Assembly: GCA_034769895.1 (NCBI GenBank)
Contig: CM068367.1
Location: 688,625,048 to 688,689,047 of the forward strand
Reading direction: 5' to 3'
Source: Magicicada septendecula
Lineage: Eukaryota; Arthropoda; Insecta; Hemiptera; Cicadidae
DNA length: 64,000 nt
Position 1 is the stretch's first letter; each line of letters starts with the position of its first letter. Below the pieces are notes generated by a model, which ran no database searches, had not been told where the DNA came from, and saw only the letters and a program-made list of their open reading frames with translations. Below, in pieces: positions 9,661 through 30,800 of the stretch. Both the position numbers and the translations under genes were made by a program.

Positions 9661-12530
9661 GAAAAATTAATTTTATTTTATAGCGGAATCCTCGACTTCG
9701 ATGTATGTTGAGTTATATACAACATTCTGCACATTTCAGTGGTATACACTAATTGATCACACACTAAATAATTATGTCGTTCTCTTATTTTGATTTAATT
9801 TGTAATTTAATAACTCACATGTTAGCAATCACGTAACGTGACTTTATTCCTACAGTACTGTTGACAACTGAATTTTGCAGATTTATAAGAATTTAGAAAT
9901 ATTTTCACCACTTGTTTAATAGAAGGTAATTTTTTTTATAAGTTATTTTCTTTTTTCATTTAAAAGAGATTGTCACAAAACGATGGGGTGTGATAATAAG
10001 ATAACTATACAACTTTTTAATAAATTTATGGACTGGGTGTTAAGAAAATACAGTTCCTACCCGAGCGATTACTTTACAACGTTATTTAATAACTTTGGCG
10101 ATTTAGATTTATTAAGGGTATATCAAGACCACTGCTACATAATTAAAACCAATAACCCTGAAAGGTTAACTTGTATAACATAAGGTTAACCCTTAAGGTT
10201 ATCTTGTATATTATAGTGAACGGTACTATCTGTTCTGGTATAACGAATAATATATTTAATGTAAGTATAAAAAAGGCTAGGAATTTCGAAAGTGGATGTA
10301 AACTAAAGTTGACAAAAATTAATGGTATTATATTTTCCCAGTAACATGTACTGCAACGAACTAAACTGTAGCGGAAGTAATGATTTAACTGTAAAATTAG
10401 ACGAAACAAATTATTGTTTCTACTTTTCTGTAAAACATTTAGTTTTGTGTTTCCTTTATTTTTTTATGAAACTCTATCTGTAGGCTACGTAAATTATTCT
10501 TGCGCTTTGAAGTTTTTCACTGTTTTAATGGTTTTTGAGCTGAGAGAAAACGTAGATTAAAAATAAGTAGATATCTTCACTAGATAATCTCTTTAATCTC
10601 AAGGCATCTGCCTCATTAGCGACGTTGAAATACTGTAATCGTCACGATGCTACAGTCCCTTACAGAACGAGTTACAGAACTGATTCTGATAAGTATCGCC
10701 ATATCACATCTGGATATAACGAACTTTTAATCCCGCCTGATCTATCTAAGACTTTTTTTAAAACAATTTAATATTTTGTTACAAAGTTCAAGTCGTGTGT
10801 CATTTTACTAAATTGTAAGTGATGAATCAGAATGCTGCCAGAAATTCTGTTGTAAGCTCATAAATTTGGCACCTTTTCTTCTGAAGGGTATCGACACGTT
10901 CAAAAATAGTTTTTTTTTAGTTTCATACGTAAATTTCGTACATTGACTTTCATTTATATACGTAAACCGCTCACAGACCGTAAAAGTAGCGCTTCAAAGA
11001 ATAAAGTTTTTTAAAACAAGTTGTTGAACTGTTTACAAGCAGGTTGTTGTTGTTTTACGTTTAAGGGTAACTAAAATTAGTGACTGACTGAGTGAGTGAA
11101 TCACGGGGCGTCTGCTCCTGAACGCTGGGCGTTGTCCGGGTCGTAACCCGATAAACGCAACAACGCGAGTTTATGTACAGTACGCAGAGGGAGGTTATAA
11201 TGTAGAGTTCTAGCTACAAAAACTGGTGTGTAAATATGGGAAGTTGAAATCTTGGTGAACGTATTTAATGCGTGTTCAGTTCTGGCTGCAACGGCGTTTG
11301 GAGAAATGTCGTACTTCTTCAGTGCGAACACCTTACATTTAGACCGTCTAAGGGAGCTCAAATACGATATCTACTAGCAACATATCGACGTGTGCTAGAT
11401 CTAGATGTGTGCTAGATTATTCTAACTCATAATTAATCGATGTCGTTTTCCAGTGCAGCCTAGAAACACAACACCTGCCTACCAGGGCAATGAGAATGTT
11501 AAGGGAACCTAAAGAGCTTATACATAAATACTGCATGGTTAAATAACGTCTAACAAGAAATACCGACCGTTCACATCAAGAGAGATGACTAGCGCCGTGA
11601 ATCTATCCGTATTTCCCTGTGGAGAAACAATTGCAGTTTACGCTTATCTAAAGTATGCTTACATGGTAGAGTAGATTATCAAATAAACGCTAAAAACAAT
11701 CATTTTACTTAGTTCTAGGATACCTATTTGGAAACGAGGGCACGTGTTTGGAAAACGCCTGGTTACGGGTTCGCTAAATAATCCAACGATCAATTGAGAA
11801 TTTCATTGCGTTAGACAAGGGTTCCAACTTTTTGAAGACGTCCTCCGCTGCTGCACTCGCGGGGGCACTTTTCCAATTATCAGCCCATTCAGCGATCGAA
11901 TCGGTCGGCGCTGAATTTAATCACTACTCTGCCTGGGCTCCGAACTCGGGCATAAACTCCCGTGTCGTCGGTATATAGGAACAGTTGGACTCCATGCATT
12001 TCGGTATGTAGTTACTAATATCGAAACGAGAAAGCATCCGAAGAGCACCGTTAGTTGTAAGCTTATGTAGTAGGTAGATATGTAATTGTCCATTCTTACA
12101 CACAAATTCGTTTACGCAGGAACAACTCTAGTAAATGTATCAACGCAAAAGGAAGATTTTCTTGACTGTGACTTGTGCCAGACACGATAGGTCGTGCCTA
12201 TATCGAGGAAGACAACAACCGTAATTTGTTCATGCAGTTGGTTCCCGCTGCGCACGACCGTCTACGTGCCTCCAACTCTTTCCGAAATGATCTCGTCTCC
12301 ATCGTCATACGACGTTACATGTGGTCGATAAGTTAATCGTGTAGAGACCTCGTTCGCGACAGAAAAAAAACACCATTTTTTGGAATTACAATCATGCTAA
12401 TATTCTTCCATTCCAAAGAGAACTGCACCGAAACACACATTGATCAGTGCCACCAGAAACAGGACACCTCGTTTAGGAAAACACTAGAGAGTGAGTTTGT
12501 AATAGAGTGGGCTGAAAATTTTTTTTCTTG
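9661..12530. other. Non-coding, no gene recognised
   Basis: There is a small imperfect tandem duplication near 10157-10215 around AAGGTTAAC and AAGGTTATC. An 86-codon minus-strand open frame at 11101-11361 lies in locally GC-richer sequence but has no recognisable domain or neighbours. Confidence 0.35.
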
Positions 12531-12813
12531 ATTCGCTATCGATTTTTCTGTCGACCGCGGAAAATTTGCCCCTATGACAGATAAGTAAAATAAAAAAAAG
12601 GAAATAAAAAGTAGGTTAATATCTTCCGGTCGCGCATCACCCCAGAAAATTATAAAAACGAATCAATTTTAACAATTTTTTGTAATTAAAAAAAGTTTCT
12701 TTACGTACGCATCGGGTTGATGCGCGACCGGAAGATATTAACCGATTTTTTATTTCTTTTTTTTTTATTTTACTTTTCTGTCCTAGGGGCAAGTTTTCCG
12801 CTGTATAGCGAAT
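12531..12813. mobile_element. Foldback MITE-like inverted repeat (283 bp)
   Basis: Left arm 12531-12639 and right arm 12718-12813 are inverted copies. Both arms share ATTCGCTAT at the tip, then CGGAAAA, TTGCCCCTA and an A-rich stretch, and end in a near-perfect inner block TTAATATCTTCCGGTCGCGC. The central loop is about 78 bases. The left arm carries an extra ~13 bases near its outer end. A structure that is nearly all inverted repeat is typical of a non-autonomous foldback DNA element. A target duplication is not clear (TGA on both sides is possible). It could equally be transcribed as a hairpin. Confidence 0.75.
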
Positions 12814-15072
12814 GACTCTGAGTGTTGTGTTACTAGGCTTAAATTCAACGAGCCCGTATGTGATCTCTTCTCTAGAGATACAAACGGTACATTGATCTGT
12901 CTTTCCAGCCTGCATAGGACTCGAAGCCAAGGCGCGTTATTTTGATATTAAGCGTTCTACATATGTCCCCATTAACTATATAAGTCCGCTTACATTGTTA
13001 ACTTATTGCAAGTGGTAAACGTAGACTACGTGTGTGTGTCCTGTCTTAATATTGCTATTGTTATTTAACAATGTACAGTAATTAAATTGCTTCATCAGAC
13101 CTGTTACATCTATAAATTTACACTGTTAAAGAGATTTTCAGATAGCCCTTTGAACCTGAAACTTGGATTTCTACTCTACAATTCCAGTTCGACCCTCCGG
13201 GCGCAAATAATCTGTAAACATTCATCAATCACTACAACTCTACTTCCGTATCGTTAAGTAATATACGCCGTATAATAGAAAGTTTAATTTCGTAATTAAA
13301 ATTAGGATGCGACCAAACAAGTTACACAGACATACAGTAATTGGTTAACGGAGGAGTTGCTCATTTGTTCCGTGTCATAGACTCTTGGACACTAAGGTTA
13401 GTTTGGGTAAGCAATATTCTATTCGAAATCAAGAAATTATTCCTCATATACCTGTTCTTAATCTGAGGAATCAAAAGCACGAGCGCTTTGAATATGGAAC
13501 AATTAACTACAAACATATGCGGTGCGGGTTTAGGAGTATTGGTTAACGTGTATCTAGGGTGCCAGTCAGCTTGTCATGCCAGTTTCTTCATTCACTGTAG
13601 TATTGGAGCATGTGATGTGTCGTAACCCTGTCAAGATGTTATCTGGCGGAATTAATCGGGTCAGTGTTTTAATAAATAATTTATTGTTATTGTTTTTTAA
13701 CGTGACAAAGATTAATTTAAATGAGATCTTATCAAAGTCTAGAATGAAAGCAGCTAAACGCTAATTTGTTTTTAGTGTACAGTGTATTCTAAGGAACTTT
13801 CTTTATGTAGAGGTAACCTCCTTAAGTTGATATGGTGTGGATTATCTTTTAATCACTAATTTTTGCTGTATGTCTTATCCAAACCACTGAAGAATTTCGA
13901 AAATTTATTGAGATTATAGAACATTTTTTACTATTTTTTTAAATACATAACTTATAGAGGAATTGGCGTTCTCTACTCTCTAAACACCCATTATCAATCT
14001 TGTACGTGCACAAACTGTATTTTATTCATGTTATAATGAAGCTGAAAGTTCTATACCACAAAGTGTTGTACCTCACAGGTTCTTCTCTTTCCCCGTCATA
14101 TAACCTGTGATTGCGTTTCTCGGGAATTCTGCGCACCTGTGCCAAAGATCGGTCAGTGTTGTGTAACATTTTACTAGACACCCATTATGTCGTTGAAACA
14201 TGCATATATTTTTATAACAGAAGTTTAAAGACACCGATCCATACGTTGCATCTATACAAATAAAATTTCCACGAAATATTTTGTACGTTTGCCAATCGCG
14301 TTTGCCAGATATACGCGACTTAAAGAGTCAAGTTCAATAGCATCTTGTATAAAATTAGATGCTGCTTATTGCTAAGTTTTGCCAGCACGAGCCGGTCCTA
14401 ATCAAGAATCTCACAACTTTGCCAGATCTCAAATCGACTTTACAGCCCCGTGTCATACTTGTACGGCCATTATAACAGAAAATGGAGTGCATCGTTTCCC
14501 GCTTCCGTGCCCGGACGCTTGCAGTGTTTACGACGGATTCAGCGTTAAGTTATGCGCGCGCCCGCACTGTGCATCGTCTTATCTTCACATGTTAACAACC
14601 CAAACGAGAAATAAACACGAGTTGTTTACTGGTTTGCATAAAATACCTGAGATTTTAATATATGTATATATATATATATATATCTCGGTGTGACTATTAA
14701 TTTCTAGTTTTTCAGGTTGCCATTAACATTTTGTCGCACGGTATGCCGTGCTTTATTAAATTTTGTAACTGTAACAAGTTTTCCTCTTACGTCATGCCAG
14801 TTATAAACCGTTAGTGAGAAAAGTTTAGACGACATTGCTTTCTAGGAATTAGGTTAAAAGTTTATGTCGACTGCCAGTTTTTCTTCCGCACGATATGAAG
14901 CAGAACAGAAAATGTCTTACCGCAAACATGCTAGAAGATTTTCGTTGCTGCTAGTCTATTTTTCGCATCTCATCACTCACTCTAGCTGACGTAGAGTCTT
15001 GTTTTCTATTCTAATAGTATTGTGGTTTGTTCCATATTGTGATTAACAATCACACCTTGTTCATGTTGTCTA
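12814..15072. other. Non-coding, no gene recognised
   Basis: It contains a TA tract (about 14656-14684) and CpG-containing sequence at 14380-14600 with an open frame of unrecognised content. Nothing else is supported. Confidence 0.35.
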
Positions 15073-15170
15073 TCTTCTTCTTCTTCTTCTTCTTCTTCAT
15101 CTTCTTCTTCTTCTTCTTCTTCTTCTTCTTCTTCTTCTTCTTCTTCTTCTTCTTCTTCTTCTTCTTCTTT
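15073..15170 (+). repeat. (TTC)n microsatellite
   Basis: Almost pure TCT/TTC triplets for 98 bases, with one CAT interruption near 15099. All long open frames here are made by the repeat. Confidence 0.97.
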
Positions 15171-17060
15171 GTTAGGACTCTGTCCTGTTCAACAACAACG
15201 GTCCTACATGCTGTCATTCCATCTCTTCCTTGGCCGACCAATACTCCTCTTGGTGTTTGGTTTGCTGTCTCTTGCCTTTGCACTACCCTTGTGTCATCCA
15301 TTCTTGATATGTGTTCATCCCATAGCCTTTCCATATCCTTCTTCTTATTTCCTTTTCTTCTTCCGATAATTATATGGCGAATATGTGCACACGCACATAT
15401 CTACTTCTGGCAGTACTCACATCCGCTGGCGTTCTCTGTACGATTTGGCTGTCTCTCCTCGTCTCTAGCGTTACAACCATACGCGAGACCCACTTCCTCA
15501 GATCATCTATAATCCCACTTATCCACCTTAGTTTGATTTTGTCTCAATTCTTCGGCCACCTGCACATCTTGTCATGATTTCCCTTTCTAATTCACTGTTC
15601 TCCATGAGATAATACGCCCAGCCCACGTAAGCAAAATTGATTTTACAAACCGAGTTGCCGGAGGCACTTTGTATATTTCGTACAGATCATGAATAGAACG
15701 TCTCTTCCACAGGTTATTCTCACATGTAGCTCCCAACATCCATCTCAAGGTCTTTCTTTCAAACACGTTTATCTAGTTGTAATCCTTTTTTACAGCCCAT
15801 TGACCTCAGAAACCTATGTTAATGTTAATCTTACAGAATATTTGTAGTAATAATTTTTGTCTGTTTAAAATTCTGCTTTTGAAAAGACTATATACTACGC
15901 TCTACCTTCAGCTACGAGTCTTACTCTAATTTTTTGTCTGATTTATCTTTTACCCACATTACTAAGGATTTGAAATAGGCAAAAGTTTGTACTCTGTCAA
16001 AACACTAGTTGTCGATGTTGGCACCAATACGATTTCGCTAATTACATGTACTTTTACTTTTATTAACAAAGTGCCCGAGTTCGTTTGCGTTAATGGGGGT
16101 TAGTGGCGTTTTAATACTGGTCTTTAGTCTGTATAACTACATGAACTTTCTGGTGTAGAGCGTAATATTGAATGTTCATACACTATCTTCAATTTACATT
16201 TAAACTGGTTTATATTTATCTAGAATATATGCTACCAAAACAACATAACAATAGTATTAAATTCTCTTAACTTAATGCAGGCTGACATTAACGAATAATA
16301 TTCATCCTGATTGTGCCTTTTTTTCTGGGCTTACTTAAAATAAACGAATACGTACAAAACAGGAAAACGAAAAAAGTTAAGTAAAGTATGATTAGTTTCT
16401 CAAATATGTGACTCTATGGCGCGTTTGGCTGTAATTGTTTCCGTTATTTTCCTGTAGTCTCTGTACGTATTGCTTTGGCACACTTCGTACATTGAATCTA
16501 TGTCGCGAATAATTATGTTTGGAATCAGTTGCAGAAAAAGCAATTCTATAGATTTCGAATCTAGACGGTAGGGAGGCTTCTCACATTCGAAAAATATTTT
16601 GTAGATCAGACAACGTGTCTTCATTTAGATTAATAAAACTTTGTTGGTGTTCTTAAGCGATTACATTATTTCCTTACCATCTGTGGGGGGTTATGTTCCT
16701 ACAAAATACGTGTTGAATCCGCGGTCGACGAAGTTAACTGTATATGGAAAATGTAAGGTTAAGGGTTTCAGAAGAAAGCCAAATTATAAATACACTTTCT
16801 ATTACGGACTACATTGTGTTGAATGTATAAACTCAATACAGTAATTTGAAATAATTCATTTAAGTTACAGGCCTAAGAATTTTACATTATAACAAACGTT
16901 CAGCTAAATAAGAAATAAATGTAGGTTTTACTTACTGATAGTACATCTGAAAGTCCAGTTATAAAGCTTATTAAAATTCAGAAATTAAAATTTAAAATAA
17001 AAACATTTTTAACACATTTTAAACCCCAATGTTGACCATTATAGTTTTGCGTACATAAAA
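15171..17060. other. Non-coding, no gene recognised
   Basis: 15171-15800 is C/T-rich and open on the plus strand in several frames at once, a sign of composition rather than coding. The rest is AT-rich with no recognised feature. Confidence 0.35.
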
Positions 17061-17280
17061 CTATGCACAGACCTTGGACGAGTGGCGAGCTCCAAGGCGA
17101 TTCACTAACCGAGTTCCTGACTTTCCAATTCCAAGACACACTGGATATGCCAGACGTCTGCCTGGCCTCCCCAGTATTATACAGGCACCGTAGGAATCTC
17201 CCTCGAGATTCGAACCAGCGCACCATAGCATCGGCGGTACTAACGTTACCCTCTTTAATTTAGTAGCGAGGAGTAATGAA
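17061..17280 (-). repeat. tRNA-like SINE candidate, minus strand
   Basis: Read on the minus strand, GCGCTGGTTCGAATCTCGAG (about 17225-17206) contains a near-consensus B box (GGTTCGANTCC). About 150 bases of unique-looking body follow towards 17061. The A box expected about 30-40 bases upstream is poor (around GTAACGTTAGTACC), so this may be a decayed copy. Multiple short frames overlap it and I regard them as spurious. Confidence 0.45.
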
Positions 17281-19104
17281 CATTGACATCTGTTGGAATT
17301 CATTATTACCTTTTTTGGCACAATTTATACAAGTTGTGAGGACGTAAAGACACATTGTGGTGTAAGCAAAGACAGCGAAAACGTATGCATAATTCTCTTG
17401 CCGAAATTCGTCGATCAAAACCACATGGATATTGATTATATTTTTAAGTATCAGAGCTGAAGGACTTATACTGCTTCCTGACTCAGACGTATCAACGGCG
17501 ACTGAAAAGTATTCTCAGTCTTGGGTCGACGAGGTCTCTATGACACACAACCGAAGAGTCTAAAATGACGAGGAAAATTATACCAAGGGGCAACAACCCA
17601 GGTTAACCAACATGACGTCGACAGTAAAAACTCAAAGGCTTAAGTCGATGAATGACTGAGGTGACTCCATAGCTTCTCGCTTTTGCAAAGTAACTACAGG
17701 TCAAGAAGATAGTCTCTCATTGCTTCATTACGTCACATGTTAACAGTTGTTACGGTAAAGTCATGCAATAAGATAAGTATCAGGCCAATTACAGATTCTG
17801 GAAGAACCGTATACCAGCACTTTACCAGTGTTTTCAACAACTATTATAATTAGTGTCATATGTGTATGAAACATTTATTGGCTACACTGACACACAAGTA
17901 AGCACATGCATCATCACTTATTTCATTACGAGTCAGTGTAAGTCTGGGTTATTTACTGTGTGAAAATCCAATTAACGTTTTTAGCTTTTAGACAATGGGT
18001 GTTTGTCTTCCTAAGAAGCAATCTGGAACCAGCAGGCGCCACCAGTCGTAGGCCTACATAACTTTCGTTAATAGCGACGATGGCGACGGGTGGGACCGTC
18101 TAGAATCGTTACATAGGCACGTTCTCAAGAACGTTTACTAAACAATAACAATCACTTCTTTATTTGTAACGAAATATACATTTAAAACGCATATAGTGTG
18201 TGATTGTGAATGTTCGTACATCATTATAATGAAAACATATTTTTCAGATGTCGTGCAGTAAATTTAAAACCAGACATTATGGCCTCCCTGTCAAAATTCA
18301 TATAGCGATAGGAAAGTTGTCATGTATTAATGAGAACTGTAGTGTGTATTTTCGGATATTTTATTACCTAGTGCGTACAAAACCAATAATCGAGTAACCC
18401 TAAATCGACTTTGTAAATATTAATTAGTTTTGTAACATAGATGGAAAACATCTTTTAAATCTGAAACTTGTAGATAAGTATTGTTGTTGAGCGAAATACA
18501 GTTGACTTAAATGTCTGAAATACAGTTGAAAAAATAGCTTAAAAGTCTGGTCTGACAAAAATTGTGTAAAAGATAGACATAATGTTTATCACAACTGCAT
18601 CATCTGATGAGTACAGATCGATGATAATTGGACGAAGTGAAATATTTTACAGGTAATACGTAGAACTACACAGTTCTAGAAATGTGAATTCTTGATAGAA
18701 ATTACGGTGCAATAAAATCAGATTGGATTTCCTTTGAAAAAACTTGGCAATGAAAAATACGTAACAAAGTTTGAAAAGAACTTTTTAGAAAAATTACGAG
18801 ACCATGAAGGTAATGATTGTTATTGTTGTTATTATTATTATTATTATTCAAAATATTACTTGACCGAATAAAAGAGCTGAAGTTGCTCCGAAAGCGAGGA
18901 TATCAATTGCGTGTCCTACTGTAAATGAACGGTAAATTCTGATAGTAAAGTAAAACGAACAATAATGTATTGTTTTTATCAGATTAGTAAATATTTACCA
19001 AACGAACAACACTTTCGTTTGTTCTATGCGTGAATGTGTATTATGTTGTGTATGTACAGACACATGTGTAAACACATTCACAAATCTCTGTCTGTCTACC
19101 TATT

Positions 19105-19106
<2 letters not shown>
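17281..19106. other. Non-coding, no gene recognised
   Basis: An ATT triplet run lies at about 18819-18848 and a TAGGCCTA octamer at 18049. Nothing else is supported. Confidence 0.35.

Positions 19107-19155
<49 letters not shown>
19107..19155 (+). repeat. (TC)n microsatellite
   Basis: Pure TC repeat of 49 bases, followed by TCTATATATC. Confidence 0.97.
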
Positions 19156-19159
<4 letters not shown>

Positions 19160-19369
19160 ATATATCTATTTATATCTCTCCTTGTAATCCTTCTAATCAC
19201 AGACACACACGTGTACGTTCCTCTACAGTCGCGTCCTGCTCTCCCAGCACTATGCAACAACAGTCATATACGATATCTGCAAGTATCTGAAAACTTATAT
19301 TCGATATTACATGCAACAAAACAGTTCATACAATAGAGATACATAAAGATACAGTAACAATGGAAAAGC

Positions 19370-19370
<1 letters not shown>

Positions 19371-19408
<38 letters not shown>

Positions 19409-19409
19409 C

Positions 19410-19481
<72 letters not shown>
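19371..19481 (+). repeat. Compound (TG)n-(CG)12-(TG)n tract
   Basis: TG repeats (19371-19400), 24 bases of pure CG (19401-19424), then TG repeats to 19481. Strict pyrimidine-purine alternation over 111 bases makes this a strong candidate for Z-DNA formation. Confidence 0.97.

Positions 19482-27734
<8,253 letters not shown>

Positions 27735-27814
<80 letters not shown>
27735..27814 (+). repeat. (GA)n microsatellite
   Basis: Pure GA repeat of 80 bases. Confidence 0.98.
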
Positions 27815-27819
<5 letters not shown>

Positions 27820-30800
27820 TGTGGATATTCTCATTTTCTACTGTGTATTTTGTGGCATTGGTACCAGATCTCATTGACTGACATGTTTCAATTTCCCCGT
27901 ACACGAGAAATTATAATAGGCCTACCGGTACCTCGTACAATTATGTCTCCATTTTCTCGTATAATTATACGTACATTTAAGGTATATGTTGACTCATTTA
28001 TGTTTTATCTAATATTTCGAAACTGTCCGCATATATTTTCATTTATCTATGGTATACATCTTCTTTTAGTCTGGATATAATCGTGAGACACACGATTGCC
28101 CATCTGGAGGCTTCTTCCCATTTAGAAAGATTGATTCTTCCTGCCTATTGTGGTCCATATTGGATTCAGTGGCAAATCGGTAAAGTGGACACATAAAATT
28201 TTTCCGCAGCCAAATCCACACTGATTTTTGTCTGTTTCTTGTACCTAATCTTTAAATGAGGTCCTCTAAAAACCAACAGTTTCTACGGATATACAGAAAT
28301 TCGCGAGGTAGTGTAATGGAACTTTTAAAAGTTGTTTGCCTACACCGATCTAATTACGATGAGTAACATTTTCTCTTGAAACAGATTATAAACCAACGCC
28401 ATGAAACTTCCAAAAACTCATGTATTCCTTGAAATCATCGGTTCTGTAGTCGTCCTTAAGGTTCCCCCACCCATATAAGCGTACTTTCGAGTCTTTTAGA
28501 CTGTTACAACAGATTACTGTCTGGTATTCTCTTATCGAAGCGTATGCCATAACATACGCGTTTCTAGAGTTTTTTGTAAAGTCAAGTGCCGCGTATTGAT
28601 ACGCCGTGTGAAGAAATACCGGTCTAACATAAATTTAATAAGTTGTTATCTTCAACTTACACTTTTGTGATGTAATTTATTGTCCCAGGTTTCAGTGATA
28701 TCATGTAGATAGCCTTGTTTTGGTAGTTTATGTGCGGACTTCATTTTTAAAAATCTGTTTATTTTAGTACCACGTTATTACGCTGTAAATTTATTTTGCC
28801 TTTTTAAAATGTTTCAGCAGCAGACATTAATGCTGATTGTTGTTGTATTAGAATACGGTTAAAGCACAGAGCCTCCAATTGCAAAGTCAAGCTTTACATG
28901 TAATGGGTATACAAGCCTGGCTGGATAACGATACAGCTGCTAGTTGGCCGGGGACCTCTATACCCGCAAAGGTAGACAGAGCGAGACGAGAAAATGTTTA
29001 GACTTATAAATAAAAGAGATAATGAACCCTGGTTTGCAATAATAGCTGTGTACAAGGAAGAGTAGGATTAGCAGAGCGAGCAGATGGGACCCGAAACTTA
29101 TATACTTAGTTCACGCGTAAGTCGTTGTTACGTGGACTCTTCTGTTCACAATGTTATACACTCCGAGTACTTTCAGTTTTTTTTTTCGTAGCCTCATATC
29201 AGACAGTACACTTCTGTTAATTACGGTCTATACAAAGTGAGTAAACAAATACACCGAACTTGAGAAACAATGTATTTCTTCGTTTATAAAATAATTAATT
29301 TTATTTATTCTTTGAACTTTCTATGCTGACGCTAATACTCATCAACGGCGAGCCTTCAGGTCCAGAAAGTTTTTATTTCTCTAGATTGTCTTTCTTTCGT
29401 CTAGATACAGTATTTTGTTTCCTTGAACCTGTGGTTGTCTCAAGTTGCAGGTCCTAGTTCATAATGCCAGGTGGGCATAACCGTAAAAAGTTCTGTACAA
29501 CAATACAAATCTCAACCTACGTTATTTTATTTTGTACCTCTATATATTTCTCATTTACTTTTCCTCTTATATTTATCATTCATTTTAAAGTAAAGGATGG
29601 AGGATGGTATCCCCATCCACTCATGTAGGCCTACCCACTCACATGTGCCTACAAGGAGCCGTATTATCTGTCAACGGCTATTTGTACCATTCAGCCACAA
29701 TACGCAACCTGACGAGTATATTTTCATTCGTAGTAAGAATTTCATTATAGGACATCTTCAAACGTTTTATTAAGCAGATTACGTAGTAACCAAGTAGGTA
29801 CTGCATTAGACTATAAGGGGATCACGACACCATTGGTGGTAATGCAAGTTAAGAATTCTGTTCAACCCATGAAAGCCATGCAATCAGTATGTTTAAAAAT
29901 AAACTATTTAGTAGAAATCTGTGTTTCATCCCCGCGTAGACGTTATGAAGGATTATTATTATTAACTTTGCTCGTAATAAGCAGTACTGTAATTTGCTTA
30001 CGAAATATATATAAACAAATACAGTGGTCATTTTCACGTTACCAACGTATTAGGACGACGTGCTGGGGACACGTTAGGCCTATTATGGAGTGAAGAAGTG
30101 GATATATTGCTAGCAAAGTAAAATGGTATACGATTATAATGCTGCCACCTTGTGGTCCGAAAGAGGCATTGTTTTGGTTAGCTTACTGCGGATTGTCCTT
30201 GGCATTTTATGTAAACGGTAAGCTTGTAGTTTTCTCCGATTATCCATTTTTAAGAATGTTTCCATCTAATGGTCATTATATAGCACCAAGGCAATTCTGT
30301 ACTACAGGTCGCTGTAGTCACGGCATAATCACTTGTTAGATAGTTGTTTCGATCTTTTATGTATTTTACGGAAACCTGAGCTATAAATCACTTTCGGCTA
30401 CATTCAACACACTCTCGAGAACCGTAGAATATGATGATTCCTGTACGCAAGGTTGGGTGTCCGAACCAACTAAAATTATTTAATGCGGGCAGAATAATCA
30501 ACGTCAAAATTAAATTAAGAATTTTATTAAAAAAAAAAGTATTTGACTTCAAGTAATACTAGGAATAACTGAAGAAACGATGCTAACCGAAAAAGTCGAC
30601 GCAGTATTCAACAAAATGTCTGGCATAACTTCAGACATGAAAATGAGTATACATACAGGTGACGGAAAAATTCAAAGTCGATATTGAAGTTAGCATAAAT
30701 ATGAATGAGTTGAAAAATACAAGATACTTCTAAAATGTTGTAAATAAAATGAAAATTAGTGTCAGAACAACGATAAAATCAAAATAAGTTTAATTCAGAA

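Noticed and set aside
11101-11361. 86-codon minus-strand open frame
   Set aside because: No recognisable domain, no splice or promoter context; this length is expected by chance in 64 kb.
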